From the NCBI GenBank assembly GCA_020026215.1, contig JAHHQT010000036.1, positions 1 through 16,800 of the forward strand: DNA of 16,800 nucleotides, read 5' to 3'. Position 1 is the first letter of the stretch, and each line of letters begins with the position of its first letter. Origin of the DNA: Muribaculaceae bacterium (GTDB taxonomy: Bacteria > Bacteroidota > Bacteroidia > Bacteroidales > Muribaculaceae). The notes under the pieces were generated by a model. The model had not been told where the DNA came from. It ran no database searches and saw only the letters and a program-made list of their open reading frames with translations. Of this stretch, positions 1 through 9,695 are shown piece by piece. Both the position numbers and the translations under genes were made by a program.

Positions 1-1457
1 TCTATCAAGAACAGGTCATGCTTTTGTCTCGTTTGTTGGCAAACTTTACTCGTGGTCAGTCTGACGGTTTACGTAAGGCCATGGGTAAGAAGTTGAAAGA
101 CAAGCTGGCAGAGCTAAAACCTTTGTTTCTATCCGGAGGTAAGGCTAATGGATATGAAGAAAAGGTGCTTGAAAAGATTTGGGCAGACTGGGAGAAATTT
201 GCATCCTACGCATTCAATAAAAGTCACGCAACTTGCTATAGTTGGGTTGCTTTCCAAACAGCTTATTTGAAAGCCAATTATCCTGCTGAATATATGGCAG
301 CCGTGTTGAGCCGTAACTTGAATGATATTACGAAACTTACCAAATTCATGGATGAATGCAAGAATATGAAGATTGCTGTTAAGTTGCCGGATATCAATGA
401 ATCACGAGCTAAGTTCAGTGTGAATAAAGCAGGGGATATACGTTTTGGTTTGGCTGCAATCAAGGGTGTCGGTTTGAATGCTGTTCAGGCTATTTTGGAT
501 GAAAGAGACAAGAATGGCGATTTTAAATCGGTCTATGATTTGGTGGAACGTGTCAATTTAAGTTCTTGTAACAAGAAGGTTATAGAGAACTTGGCATTGG
601 CTGGAGCTTTTGATTGTTTTGAAGGTGTCTCTCGTGAAGATTATATAAGTAAAGAAGAAGACGGTTTATCTTCATTCGGTGAAATTTTGGTTCGTTATGG
701 ACAAGAGTATCAGCAAAGTAAGGCTTATCAGGAAAATTCCTTGTTTGGAGCTTTTGATGCTATCGAAACTGCAAAACCAGAGCCACCGATGCGCCATAAT
801 ATGTCCGACATTGAGAAATTGAATATAGAAAGGGATTTGGTAGGAATGTATCTATCTGCCCATCCGCTGGATACTTACTATATGGATATTACATTCGGAT
901 GTAATATAACCTCCAAAGACTTTGATACGGAAGATTTCCAAAATGTTGATAAGGAATACATTATTGCCGGATTGGTTACTGATTATCAAGTGAAAATGAC
1001 ACAAAAAGGTTCGCAGTTCGGTATCATTAAGATTGAAGATTATCATGGCTCGTTTGATCTCCGTTTGTTTGGTAAGAATTTCACGGATTTCAACAAATAT
1101 GGTATCAAAGGAACTTTCTTAAAAATTACCTATTCCTATACATTAGGCCGTTTCAATGGCAAGAAATATATGGAAATAAGGGGTATATCTTCATTGCAAG
1201 AAGTTGCAGGACAGTCCTATAAAGGAATTCAGATTGAAGTTCCTGAGAAAGCTCTTGAAAGTACAGCTTTATCTACTGTTTTGGATAAGTATATGCAAAA
1301 GAAGGGAGAAGAAGGTCATGAGTTATACATGAATATAGAAAATGAAAGTCAACGAAAGTCTGTATTGATGGTTTCTCGTGACAAAATCAGACTGGAACGT
1401 AAGTTATTGGATGAATTGAGGGATATTGACATAGCCTTTAAAGTGTTGACCACTTAA
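1..1457 (+). CDS. dnaE: DNA polymerase III subunit alpha, C-terminal part (5' truncated by window edge)
   Basis: This is the catalytic subunit of the replicative DNA polymerase, seen from about the end of the polymerase domain onward. The frame is open from base 3, and the residues before the first in-frame ATG at 18 (YQEQV) are a family-conserved stretch, so that ATG is internal and the true start lies upstream. Counting from that Met, the visible motifs are LRKAMGKK (18-25), FNKSHA (66-71) with the following helical region of the polymerase C-terminal part, a helix-hairpin-helix DNA-binding motif FGLAAIKGVG (143-152), and an OB-fold from about residue 314 to 375 (YIIAGLVTDYQV onward). The tail after that is the less conserved C-terminal region. 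About 484 residues are visible of an enzyme that is usually over 1100 aa, so the PHP domain and most of the palm are outside the window. A strong terminator follows, so dnaE ends its transcription unit here. Confidence 0.96.
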   Translation, partial: YQEQVMLLSRLLANFTRGQSDGLRKAMGKKLKDKLAELKPLFLSGGKANGYEEKVLEKIWADWEKFASYAFNKSHATCYSWVAFQTAYLKANYPAEYMAAVLSRNLNDITKLTKFMDECKNMKIAVKLPDINESRAKFSVNKAGDIRFGLAAIKGVGLNAVQAILDERDKNGDFKSVYDLVERVNLSSCNKKVIENLALAGAFDCFEGVSREDYISKEEDGLSSFGEILVRYGQEYQQSKAYQENSLFGAFDAIETAKPEPPMRHNMSDIEKLNIERDLVGMYLSAHPLDTYYMDITFGCNITSKDFDTEDFQNVDKEYIIAGLVTDYQVKMTQKGSQFGIIKIEDYHGSFDLRLFGKNFTDFNKYGIKGTFLKITYSYTLGRFNGKKYMEIRGISSLQEVAGQSYKGIQIEVPEKALESTALSTVLDKYMQKKGEEGHELYMNIENESQRKSVLMVSRDKIRLERKLLDELRDIDIAFKVLTT

Positions 1458-1475
1458 GATATAATGGAATTAATG

Positions 1476-1514
1476 AAGGTCGCTAATTTTAGGATTGGCG
1501 ACCTTTCGTTTTTT
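1476..1514 (+). terminator. Intrinsic terminator after dnaE
   Basis: A 12-bp inverted repeat (left arm 1476-1487, right arm 1494-1505, one G-T pair) encloses the 6-nt loop TTTAGG and is followed at once by TCG and six Ts (1509-1514). It starts 18 nt after the dnaE stop codon. Stem length, short loop and T-tract are those of a rho-independent terminator. It separates dnaE from the ruvA-sprA unit. Confidence 0.9.
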
Positions 1515-1544
1515 CAGTAATAGGATAGATTGTTACACTAAACA

Positions 1545-1576
1545 TTCGAAAGAAAGTATAAAAAATATTACCTTTG
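1545..1576 (+). promoter_or_regulatory. Bacteroidota-type promoter for ruvA-sprA operon
   Basis: TACCTTTG at 1569-1576 matches the Bacteroidota -7 consensus TAnnTTTG exactly. Twenty nt upstream lies TTCG (1545-1548), one base off the -33 consensus TTTG. It sits between the dnaE terminator and ruvA. By the usual spacing, transcription would start near 1580-1583, leaving a leader of only about 10-13 nt before the ruvA ATG at 1593. Confidence 0.75.
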
Positions 1577-1592
1577 TAGAAAAGGAAAAACA

Positions 1593-2174
1593 ATGATAGA
1601 ATATATAAAAGGAGAAATAGCAGAACTTACTCCGACATACGCGGTTTTAGAAAGTAATAATGTTGGGTACTTTGCAAACATCTCATTAAATACATATACA
1701 AAACTTCAAGAGGTAAAATCTTCAAAACTATACATCTTTGAGTCGATTCGTGAAGATGCACACATTCTATATGGATTTTTTGATAAAGCTGAACGTGAAA
1801 TTTTCACACAATTAATCTCTGTCTCAGGCGTAGGGCCAAACACGGCGCGCATGATTCTTTCTTCATTGTCTGCCGACGATGTTAAGGCGGTTATCTTGTC
1901 TGAGAATGTGGCTGCTTTGAAATCTGTAAAGGGAATTGGTGCAAAAACAGCACAAAGAATAATTGTTGACCTCAAGGATAAAATAAAAGCGGGTGATAAT
2001 ACGTTAATACTACAGCCTGTGAATCATTCTGAAACTTATGAAGAATCTGTTGCGGCTTTGATTATGTTGGGATTCTCTCGTCCGAATGTACAAAAAGTCG
2101 TTACTAAACTATTGAAAGACAGCCCGGATTCAAAAGTTGAGGATGTGATAAAGAAGGCGTTGAAGTTATTATAA
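1593..2174 (+). CDS. ruvA: Holliday junction branch migration protein RuvA
   Basis: RuvA binds four-way DNA junctions as a tetramer and loads the RuvB motor for branch migration during recombinational repair, in the cytoplasm. The 193-aa length fits the family (about 190-205). Residues 1-63 form the N-terminal OB-fold (MIEYIKGEI start, GYFANIS strand). Two helix-hairpin-helix motifs follow, SVSGVGPNTA (76-85) and SVKGIGAKTA (111-120). After a loop at about 130-148, the C-terminal three-helix RuvB-contacting domain spans about 150-193 (ESVAALIMLGF). The ATG at 1593 is preceded by AAAGGA with 6 nt spacing, a weak Shine-Dalgarno. The gene follows a consensus promoter and is the first gene of the probable unit with sprA, 46 nt downstream. 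ruvB is not in the window. Confidence 0.97.
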   Translation: MIEYIKGEIAELTPTYAVLESNNVGYFANISLNTYTKLQEVKSSKLYIFESIREDAHILYGFFDKAEREIFTQLISVSGVGPNTARMILSSLSADDVKAVILSENVAALKSVKGIGAKTAQRIIVDLKDKIKAGDNTLILQPVNHSETYEESVAALIMLGFSRPNVQKVVTKLLKDSPDSKVEDVIKKALKLL

Positions 2175-2220
2175 TATCCCATCGGTTGTGAATATTTTAC
2201 AGTAAGAGTATCATTCGTTA

Positions 2221-5200
2221 ATGAAATTTTTAGAAAGATATAAATTCTTATTTTCGATTCTTGTCGGAATAATTATATATGTAGCGACCAATTCCTTGGG
2301 TTATGCCCAATATAAAAAGTCGGAATTGCCTGCTCCTCCTGCCATTTTCTCCGGGAATATTCTGGAAGAAGATGACAGTACTACTTTACACTATGGCGTG
2401 AAGCCTACTATTACTGCCGGTTATGACGACTTGATGTCAAATGACAAAAATGCCATCGATTTAAAAGATCCCGAAAACATTAAGACTGAAGCTATTTATG
2501 ATATTGAAACAGGCTGTTATATTATCCGTACAAAAATAGGGGATAGAGAGATCTGTACTCCTTTCATTTTGTCGGCTGACGATTATAATGACGTTGAATT
2601 GAGAAATTCAATGATGGACTATTATCGAAAGAAAAATGCCGAATTGTACGAGAAAAAAGGAAATGACAAGTTTAATATCTTCGATATGAAATTTGCTCTC
2701 GGTCCATTGGAAAAAGTGTTTGGTCCGGGGGGAGTTCAATTGAAAACGCAAGGTTCTGTGCAAGTGAAGATGGGTATCAAGTCCAATAAGACTGATAACC
2801 CTGCTTTGCCTTCCAGTGCCCGCAGAAAAACGTATTTTGATTTTGATCAGAAGATTCAGGCCAATATTGATGCGTCTGTCGGTGACAAGATGAAGTTCAA
2901 TATGACTTATAATACTGATGCGACTTTTGATTTTGATACCAAGAACTTAAAGTTGCAATATGAAGGTAAGGAAGATGAAATTATCAAGAGTATTGAGGCT
3001 GGTAATGTCTCAATGACTACTGGGTCATCTTTGATTAAAGGTAGTACTGCCTTGTTCGGTTTGAAAACTAAATTGCAGTTTGGTAAGTTGACTGTTTCTG
3101 CTCTTGTTTCCCAACAAAATTCTGAATCACAAACAGTTAATACTAAGGGAGGAGCACAGAAAACCAAATTTACTGTAAATGTAGATAACTACGATAAAAA
3201 CCGTCACTTCTTCTTAAGCCATTATTTCCGTGATAATTACGATAAGTTTGCTTCAAAACTTCCTTATATTTCTTCGGGTATTAATATCACACGTATAGAG
3301 GTGTGGATTACCAATCGTCGAGGAAATTACAATGAAGCCCGAAACATTGTCGGTTTCATGGATGTCGGTGAAAACAGGGTCCTTTCCAACAATCACTGGG
3401 TACCTAATCCATCGGCTACTGTTCCAAACAATAATTCCAATAACTTGTTATCGGAGATTAAGAACAATTATCCTGATGCACGTTACATCAGTCAGGTATC
3501 ACAAGTACTTGAGCCTTTGTCTGTTTATGGAATCGAAGGTGGTCGTGATTACGAAAAGATAGAAAGTGCGCGTTTATTGCAAAGCAGTGAATATCGCTTG
3601 AATGAAACATTAGGTTACATTTCGTTGAATTCATCGTTGAATGCCGATGAAGTTTTGGCGGTTGCCTACCAATATACCTATCAAGGTAAAGTTTATCAAG
3701 TCGGTGAATTTTCCAACGATATTTCCGATACACAACAATCTTTATACTTAAAGTTGTTGAAGGGCTCTACAGTTTCTCCGAAATTTGCGAACTGGGATTT
3801 GATGATGAAAAACATTTATTCTTTGGGTGCTTACCAAGTGCAAAAAGAGAACTTTAAGTTGAACATCAAATATTTGAGTGATACTACCGGTACTTCTGTT
3901 CAATATTTGCCAGTTGACCCTATCCGCAACACACCTTTGCTTCGCGTATTGAATCTTGATAGATTGGATTCAAACAATGAAAGTCATCCAGATGGCTTTT
4001 ATGACTATATAGAGGGATATACGATTATCGCATCTCAAGGTAAGGTGATTTTCCCAGTTGTAGAACCGTTTGGTGAATACTTGGAAAGTAAGATTACAGA
4101 TAAAGTTGAGGCTCAAAAATATGTCTATAAGGAATTATATGACTCCACACAAACGGTGGCAAAACAATTCCAAGACAAGAATAAGTTTATTCTTGAAGGT
4201 GAATATCAGGCTTCTTCCGGAGCTCAAATCCGATTGAATGCGATGAATGTACCTCGCGGTTCGGTTGTCGTTACAGCTGGGGGTGTCACTTTGGTGGAAA
4301 ACAGTGACTATACCGTTGACTACAATATGGGTGTGGTTACTATCTTGAATCAAAGTATCATTGACTCTGGAACAAACGTTAGTGTTTCTTTGGAAAACCA
4401 ATCCATGTTCAGTATGCAGCGCAAAACTTTGCTCGGCTTTGACTTGAATTATGCATTTAGCAAAGATTTCAATGTGGGGGCTACGTTAATGCACTTCTCT
4501 GAAAAGCCAATTACAGAGAAAGTGAATATTGGTGATGAGCTAATCAAAAATACTATTTGGGGTGTGAACTTGTCGTATAACAAGAGCTTCATGTGGTTGA
4601 CCAACTTGGTAAATAAGATACCGACTGTCAATGCAACTGCTCCTTCTACAATCAGTGTGCAAGGAGAGTTTGCTCAGTTGGTTCCTCATAAGAAAAAAAC
4701 TGGTTCTAATTCTGGTAGTTCATACTTGGACGATTTTGAATCTTCACAAAATTCAATTGATATTCGTTCTCCATACGCTTGGTTCTTGGCGTCAACGCCA
4801 TTCGACCCATCGGCAAGCGCAATGTTTCCAGAAGCAGGATTGAGCAATAACGCTGACTATGGTAAGAATCGTGCGTTATTGGCATGGTACTATATTGACA
4901 GAATGTTTACCCAAAAGAATTCTTCTCTTTGTCCTGCCTATATCAAGAATGACCTTGACCAATTGTCCAATTCTCATGTGCGTGAGGTTACTTCTCGAGA
5001 AATTTGGCCAAACCGTGAATTGAACTATGGAGAGGCTTCTGCCGTTCAAACGTTAAATCTTTCTTACTATCCGACAGAAAGAGGTCCGTATAACTTGGAT
5101 GCTACAAATATTGATGAAAACTTCAATTTGATGTACCCTGAAAAACGCTGGGGTGGTATTATGCGTAAGTTGGACAATACAAACTTTGAATCATCAAATA

Positions 5201-8200
5201 TCGAATACATCCAATTCTGGATGATGGACCCATATTTGGAAGAAGGGGATAACAATGAAGGTGGTGACTTGTATTTCAACCTTGGAGAACTTAGTGAGGA
5301 TATTTTGAAAGACGGTTACAAATCTTATGAAAATGGTAATCCTATTGATGGAAGTACGAACAAGACTCGTGAAACTGTTTGGGGTAGAGTTCCTTTGGAA
5401 ACTTCTTTGACCTATGCATTTGACAATACAGCCGGTGCTCGTAAATATCAGGATGTTGGATATGACGGATTGTTCAATGACAGTGAATACGCCTTTGAAA
5501 CCTATAAAAAATACATCAATGACTTGAGAATGCGTTTGTCTCCGACTACACTTGCGGCTATGGAAGATGACCAATTCTCTCCATTGAATGACCCTGCTGG
5601 AGATAACTACCATTATTATCGTGGTCATGATTATGATGAACAAAAAGCTTCTATCCTTGAACGTTACAAACGTTATAATGGGGTAGAAGGTAACTCATTG
5701 GGTGAAGATGATACGAAAGACCAGTTGTATCAGTCTTCTCGTAGTGTGCCTGATGTTGAGGATATCAATCAGGATAACACTTTGAATGAATATGAAAGAT
5801 ATTATCAATATCATATTTCTTTGCGTAAGAAAGACTTTGAAGTTGGTAAGAACTACATTACTGACAAACAAACAACAAAAGTTTCCTTGCGCAATGGAAC
5901 AACTCCTGAAGTGACTTGGTATCAATTCAAGATTCCATTGAAAGACTATGAAAAGATCGTTGGTTCAATCTCTGACTTCTCAACGATCCGTTTCATTCGT
6001 ATGTTCATGACTGGTTTCAAGGAAGCAACACACTTGCGTTTTGCCACTTTGGAATTGGTTCGTGGAGACTGGAGAACTTATGAGTATAACTTGAATTCTC
6101 GTGGTGATGCTCCTGCTGACGGACGTTTGGATATGTCGGTCGTGAACATTGAAGAGAATGCAGGCCGTGTTCCTGTCAACTATGTATTGCCTCCGGGGGT
6201 GAATCGTATTGTCGATCCTGGTCAGTCTCAAATCACTCAATTGAATGAACAGTCTCTTTCTATGAAGGTGACAGGATTGAAAGCAGGGGATGCACGAGGC
6301 GTTTATAAGAATACTACATTGGACTTGCGTTTGTACAAGCGTTTGCAAATGTATACCCACGCAGAACGTCTTATCTCGGATATGGAAAATGATTTGGTGG
6401 ATGGAGACTTGTCTGTATTCCTACGTTTGGGCTCTGACATCAAGAATAACTTCTATGAATATGAAATTCCATTGAAGTTGACTCCTCATATAGAGAATGG
6501 AGTACCATACAATACTTATAGTATCACTGACCAATATATTGTTTGGCCGGAAGCCAACTTTATGGATATCGTATTGGAGGTGTTCACTAACTTGAAGAAG
6601 GAACGTAACCATCAGAAGAATTTAAATCCGACGGAGGTTTCCTATAATAAGATTTATACTGGATATGACCCTGCACACGAAGGAAACAAAGTGGGTGTAA
6701 TTGGTAACCCATCGTTGAGTGATATTCGTGTCTTGATGGTTGGTGTGCGAAATAATTCCAACAAGGAAAAGAACGGTGAAGTTTGGGTGAACGAAATGCG
6801 TGTTACCGACTTTAACGAAGACGGAGGTTGGGCAGCTAAAGCTAATGTTAATTTAGGTGTCAGTGATATCGCTACCATCAACTTTGGCGGCCATATTGAG
6901 ACTGTTGGTTTCGGAGGTGTTGACCAAAGTCTGGAAAACCGTCGTTTGGATGACTACAAGCAATATAATGTAGCTACCCAAGTGGATGTTGGTCGTTTCT
7001 TGCCTGAAAAGGTAAAATTGAAAGCCCCGGTTTATTATTCAGTAACTAAGACTAAATTGTTACCAAAATATAATCCGCTTGACCAAGATATTCTATTGGA
7101 TGATGCATTGGATAACGCAGCTAATGAACAGGAACGTGATTCAATTAAAAATTATGCAATTGAACAGTCTACAGTCAAGAGCTTCAGTGTATCAGGATTT
7201 AACTTTGGTGTGAAGAGCAAGAACCCGATGCCTTGGGATCCTGCCAACTTTACATTAAACTTTTCATTCAATAAGCAGGAAAATAATTCACCAATAATAG
7301 AATATGAACATATCAATGATTTTCGTGGTAGTTTCCAATATAGCTACACTCCGTATGCGAAACCATTTGTACCATTCAAATTCATTAAGAGCAAATCCAA
7401 GAACTTGAAATTTGTGAAGAGTTGGGAATTGAATTACTTGCCAACCTCAGTGAATTTTATGACCAACATGAGCCGTTACTATTACGAAATGCAATCTCGT
7501 AATGAGGCTGATGTCAGCGTTGTCATTCCTGTCTCTGTAAGTAAGAATTTCTATTGGGATCGTCAATTTGCCTTGACTTGGAACTTGACTAAATCTTTGA
7601 ATTTATCATTTAATTCCAATACGATGGCGCGTATTGAAGAGACTATGGGTGCAGTAAACAAAGATTTGTTCCCAGATAAACACCGTGAATGGAGAGATAC
7701 TGTTTGGAATAGTATTAAGGGATTTGGAACTCCTTGGAATTATAACCAAACATTCACAGCCAACTATAAAGCTCCATTCAATAGAATTCCTGTACTTGAT
7801 TTCTTAACGGCAAATGCAAGTTATAATGCTACTTATAAATGGGACAGAGGTGCTGCTATTGAGGGCGAGACTGTGGGTAACTCTATTGCCAATAACAGTA
7901 TTTGGAGTGTAGATGGCAAAATTAATTTTGAAACACTTTACAACAAGAATAAGTACTTGAAGAAAGTAAACCGTAGATTTGCCAATAACTTCCGTGCTAA
8001 TACTGCCAAACAGAAGAAGAGACCAAAGAAATATCAACGTACATATCAATTGTCGGATTCTGCGATTGTGGTTAAACACAATTTGAGAAATAAGAAGCTA
8101 AACATTAAGGCAACGACATTGAAGGGGATAGTATTCCCATTGAAGACAAAAGTAATTGATGAAAATAGTATTCAAATTTTGACAACAGGTAAGGAAAATA

Positions 8201-9675
8201 TCAAACTTACAATTGTTGAAAATTTGACTGAAGACAAGAATATCTGGAAAGAAATAGGGGAACACGCTGCTCGTTTTGCGATGGCTGTTAGAAGTGGTTC
8301 GGTTCGTTGGAAACGTACTCAAACTTCAAACATCCCTCAATTTATTCCTGAAGTAGGTGATATGTTAGGTCAATCTAAACATTATGGGCCAATGTCGCCG
8401 GGTTTAGATTTTGCCTTTGGATTTACTGACGAAAGTTATATATACAAAGCGATGGAAAGGGGTTGGTTATTGCGTGATATTAACCAAACTGCGCCTGCTA
8501 TCTTCTCACGTACAGAAGAGTTTAACTTTGAATTGCAAATTGAGCCTATTAGAGGTTTGAAAATTCAATTGAAATCCAACAGAACAGACAGTAGAACTAA
8601 CCAACTTCAGTTTATGTATGACAATATGCCGACTACTCGTGCCGGTAGCTTTACGATGACCACTTGTGCCATCAAGACCGCTTTGAGAGGTAGTAGTGCT
8701 GACGACGGTTATTCAAGTAAGGCTTATGCTAAATTCTTGGAAAATATCCCAGTAGTTACTAACCGTTTGGAAAATGAATATCGCGGTAAGTCTTATCCGA
8801 ATAAAGGATTTATTGAAGGTACTGCTTATGCAGGCAAACAATACAGTAAAGAGAATGGTGGTGTTAATCCGACAAGCAGTGATGTCTTGATTCCTGCTTT
8901 CTTGGCGGCATATACAGGAAAGGATGCCAAAACGATTTCCACATCAGCATTCCCATCTCTTTCTCAAATGTTACCGAACTGGAGAGTGACATACGATGGC
9001 TTGATTAAGATTGGTAATTTGAGTAAAATATTCCGTACATTGACATTGACTCATGCTTATCAATGTACTTATTCGGTCGGCTCTTTCTCTTCTTATTTGA
9101 ACTGGGAAAGTGCAGATGGTGATTATGGCTTTACTCTTGACGAATTGACTCAAAAGCCTATCCCTTCTTCTCCATTCAACATTACTTCAGTTACTGTGAC
9201 TGAAAAATTCGCTCCGTTGATTGGTTTGGCTGCAACGATGAAGAATAATTTGACTTTCAATTGTGAATATCATGACAGCCGTGTATTGACATTGAATTCA
9301 GATGCCGGGCAGTTGGTTGAGGCCAATCAAAAAGGATTGACGATAGGTGCAGGTTACAAGATTGCCAACTTTAACAAAGTGCTTAAAATTAAAGGAACGC
9401 AACAAGGGTTCAGCAACGACTTGACTGTAAATGCTGATTTCTCTTTCCAAAATACCCAAGCATTGATTCGTAAGATTCAAGAAGGTACAAGTCAGGCTAC
9501 AAGTGGAACAAAATCTATCACAATCAATATCATGGCAAGTTATGCTTTGAGCAAGAGAATTACCTTGCAGGCATATTTCGACCATCAAGTGAACAAGCCT
9601 TTGATTTCATCGTCTGCTTACCCGACAACGAACAGCAATTATGGTATTTCAGTCAATTTGTCATTGGCTAAATAA
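2221..9675 (+). CDS. sprA: Type IX secretion system outer-membrane translocon SprA (Sov-type)
   Basis: SprA (called Sov in Porphyromonas gingivalis) is the very large single-chain outer-membrane barrel through which type IX cargo leaves the periplasm; in the Flavobacterium structure it has 36 strands and partners including PorV. The 2484-aa length is right for the family (about 2400-2500). A signal peptide is clear: basic start (KFLERYK), hydrophobic core about 9-23, and likely cleavage after GYA (residue 29). Family hallmarks include FGPGG (167-171) followed by long amphipathic barrel-like segments (SVQVKMGIKSN, KMKFNMTYNTD), and the segment LDDFESSQNSIDI from 836. Repeated aromatic amphipathic strands continue to the C-terminus, which ends SVNLSLAK as an outer-membrane barrel strand would. 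A very basic segment lies at 1911-1940. There is no -7 box in the 46 nt upstream, so it is probably read from the ruvA promoter. No frameshift or internal stop is present. Confidence 0.95.
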   Translation: MKFLERYKFLFSILVGIIIYVATNSLGYAQYKKSELPAPPAIFSGNILEEDDSTTLHYGVKPTITAGYDDLMSNDKNAIDLKDPENIKTEAIYDIETGCYIIRTKIGDREICTPFILSADDYNDVELRNSMMDYYRKKNAELYEKKGNDKFNIFDMKFALGPLEKVFGPGGVQLKTQGSVQVKMGIKSNKTDNPALPSSARRKTYFDFDQKIQANIDASVGDKMKFNMTYNTDATFDFDTKNLKLQYEGKEDEIIKSIEAGNVSMTTGSSLIKGSTALFGLKTKLQFGKLTVSALVSQQNSESQTVNTKGGAQKTKFTVNVDNYDKNRHFFLSHYFRDNYDKFASKLPYISSGINITRIEVWITNRRGNYNEARNIVGFMDVGENRVLSNNHWVPNPSATVPNNNSNNLLSEIKNNYPDARYISQVSQVLEPLSVYGIEGGRDYEKIESARLLQSSEYRLNETLGYISLNSSLNADEVLAVAYQYTYQGKVYQVGEFSNDISDTQQSLYLKLLKGSTVSPKFANWDLMMKNIYSLGAYQVQKENFKLNIKYLSDTTGTSVQYLPVDPIRNTPLLRVLNLDRLDSNNESHPDGFYDYIEGYTIIASQGKVIFPVVEPFGEYLESKITDKVEAQKYVYKELYDSTQTVAKQFQDKNKFILEGEYQASSGAQIRLNAMNVPRGSVVVTAGGVTLVENSDYTVDYNMGVVTILNQSIIDSGTNVSVSLENQSMFSMQRKTLLGFDLNYAFSKDFNVGATLMHFSEKPITEKVNIGDELIKNTIWGVNLSYNKSFMWLTNLVNKIPTVNATAPSTISVQGEFAQLVPHKKKTGSNSGSSYLDDFESSQNSIDIRSPYAWFLASTPFDPSASAMFPEAGLSNNADYGKNRALLAWYYIDRMFTQKNSSLCPAYIKNDLDQLSNSHVREVTSREIWPNRELNYGEASAVQTLNLSYYPTERGPYNLDATNIDENFNLMYPEKRWGGIMRKLDNTNFESSNIEYIQFWMMDPYLEEGDNNEGGDLYFNLGELSEDILKDGYKSYENGNPIDGSTNKTRETVWGRVPLETSLTYAFDNTAGARKYQDVGYDGLFNDSEYAFETYKKYINDLRMRLSPTTLAAMEDDQFSPLNDPAGDNYHYYRGHDYDEQKASILERYKRYNGVEGNSLGEDDTKDQLYQSSRSVPDVEDINQDNTLNEYERYYQYHISLRKKDFEVGKNYITDKQTTKVSLRNGTTPEVTWYQFKIPLKDYEKIVGSISDFSTIRFIRMFMTGFKEATHLRFATLELVRGDWRTYEYNLNSRGDAPADGRLDMSVVNIEENAGRVPVNYVLPPGVNRIVDPGQSQITQLNEQSLSMKVTGLKAGDARGVYKNTTLDLRLYKRLQMYTHAERLISDMENDLVDGDLSVFLRLGSDIKNNFYEYEIPLKLTPHIENGVPYNTYSITDQYIVWPEANFMDIVLEVFTNLKKERNHQKNLNPTEVSYNKIYTGYDPAHEGNKVGVIGNPSLSDIRVLMVGVRNNSNKEKNGEVWVNEMRVTDFNEDGGWAAKANVNLGVSDIATINFGGHIETVGFGGVDQSLENRRLDDYKQYNVATQVDVGRFLPEKVKLKAPVYYSVTKTKLLPKYNPLDQDILLDDALDNAANEQERDSIKNYAIEQSTVKSFSVSGFNFGVKSKNPMPWDPANFTLNFSFNKQENNSPIIEYEHINDFRGSFQYSYTPYAKPFVPFKFIKSKSKNLKFVKSWELNYLPTSVNFMTNMSRYYYEMQSRNEADVSVVIPVSVSKNFYWDRQFALTWNLTKSLNLSFNSNTMARIEETMGAVNKDLFPDKHREWRDTVWNSIKGFGTPWNYNQTFTANYKAPFNRIPVLDFLTANASYNATYKWDRGAAIEGETVGNSIANNSIWSVDGKINFETLYNKNKYLKKVNRRFANNFRANTAKQKKRPKKYQRTYQLSDSAIVVKHNLRNKKLNIKATTLKGIVFPLKTKVIDENSIQILTTGKENIKLTIVENLTEDKNIWKEIGEHAARFAMAVRSGSVRWKRTQTSNIPQFIPEVGDMLGQSKHYGPMSPGLDFAFGFTDESYIYKAMERGWLLRDINQTAPAIFSRTEEFNFELQIEPIRGLKIQLKSNRTDSRTNQLQFMYDNMPTTRAGSFTMTTCAIKTALRGSSADDGYSSKAYAKFLENIPVVTNRLENEYRGKSYPNKGFIEGTAYAGKQYSKENGGVNPTSSDVLIPAFLAAYTGKDAKTISTSAFPSLSQMLPNWRVTYDGLIKIGNLSKIFRTLTLTHAYQCTYSVGSFSSYLNWESADGDYGFTLDELTQKPIPSSPFNITSVTVTEKFAPLIGLAATMKNNLTFNCEYHDSRVLTLNSDAGQLVEANQKGLTIGAGYKIANFNKVLKIKGTQQGFSNDLTVNADFSFQNTQALIRKIQEGTSQATSGTKSITINIMASYALSKRITLQAYFDHQVNKPLISSSAYPTTNSNYGISVNLSLAK

Positions 9676-9695
9676 TATTGTGATTTCATTATGCT

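Noticed and set aside
18..20. ATG at 18 as the dnaE start
   Set aside because: The same frame is open to the window edge and the residues before it (YQEQV) are conserved in DnaE, so the gene is cut by the window.
2175..2220. Separate promoter for sprA in the ruvA-sprA gap
   Set aside because: No TAnnTTTG or near match with a -33 partner is present in the 46 nt; transcription from the ruvA promoter is simpler. A start inside ruvA cannot be excluded.
5194..5643. 149-codon open frame on the - strand inside sprA
   Set aside because: It lies wholly opposite a confident coding region, has no recognisable domain, and its composition (Ile/Thr/Val runs) is that expected of an antisense shadow.
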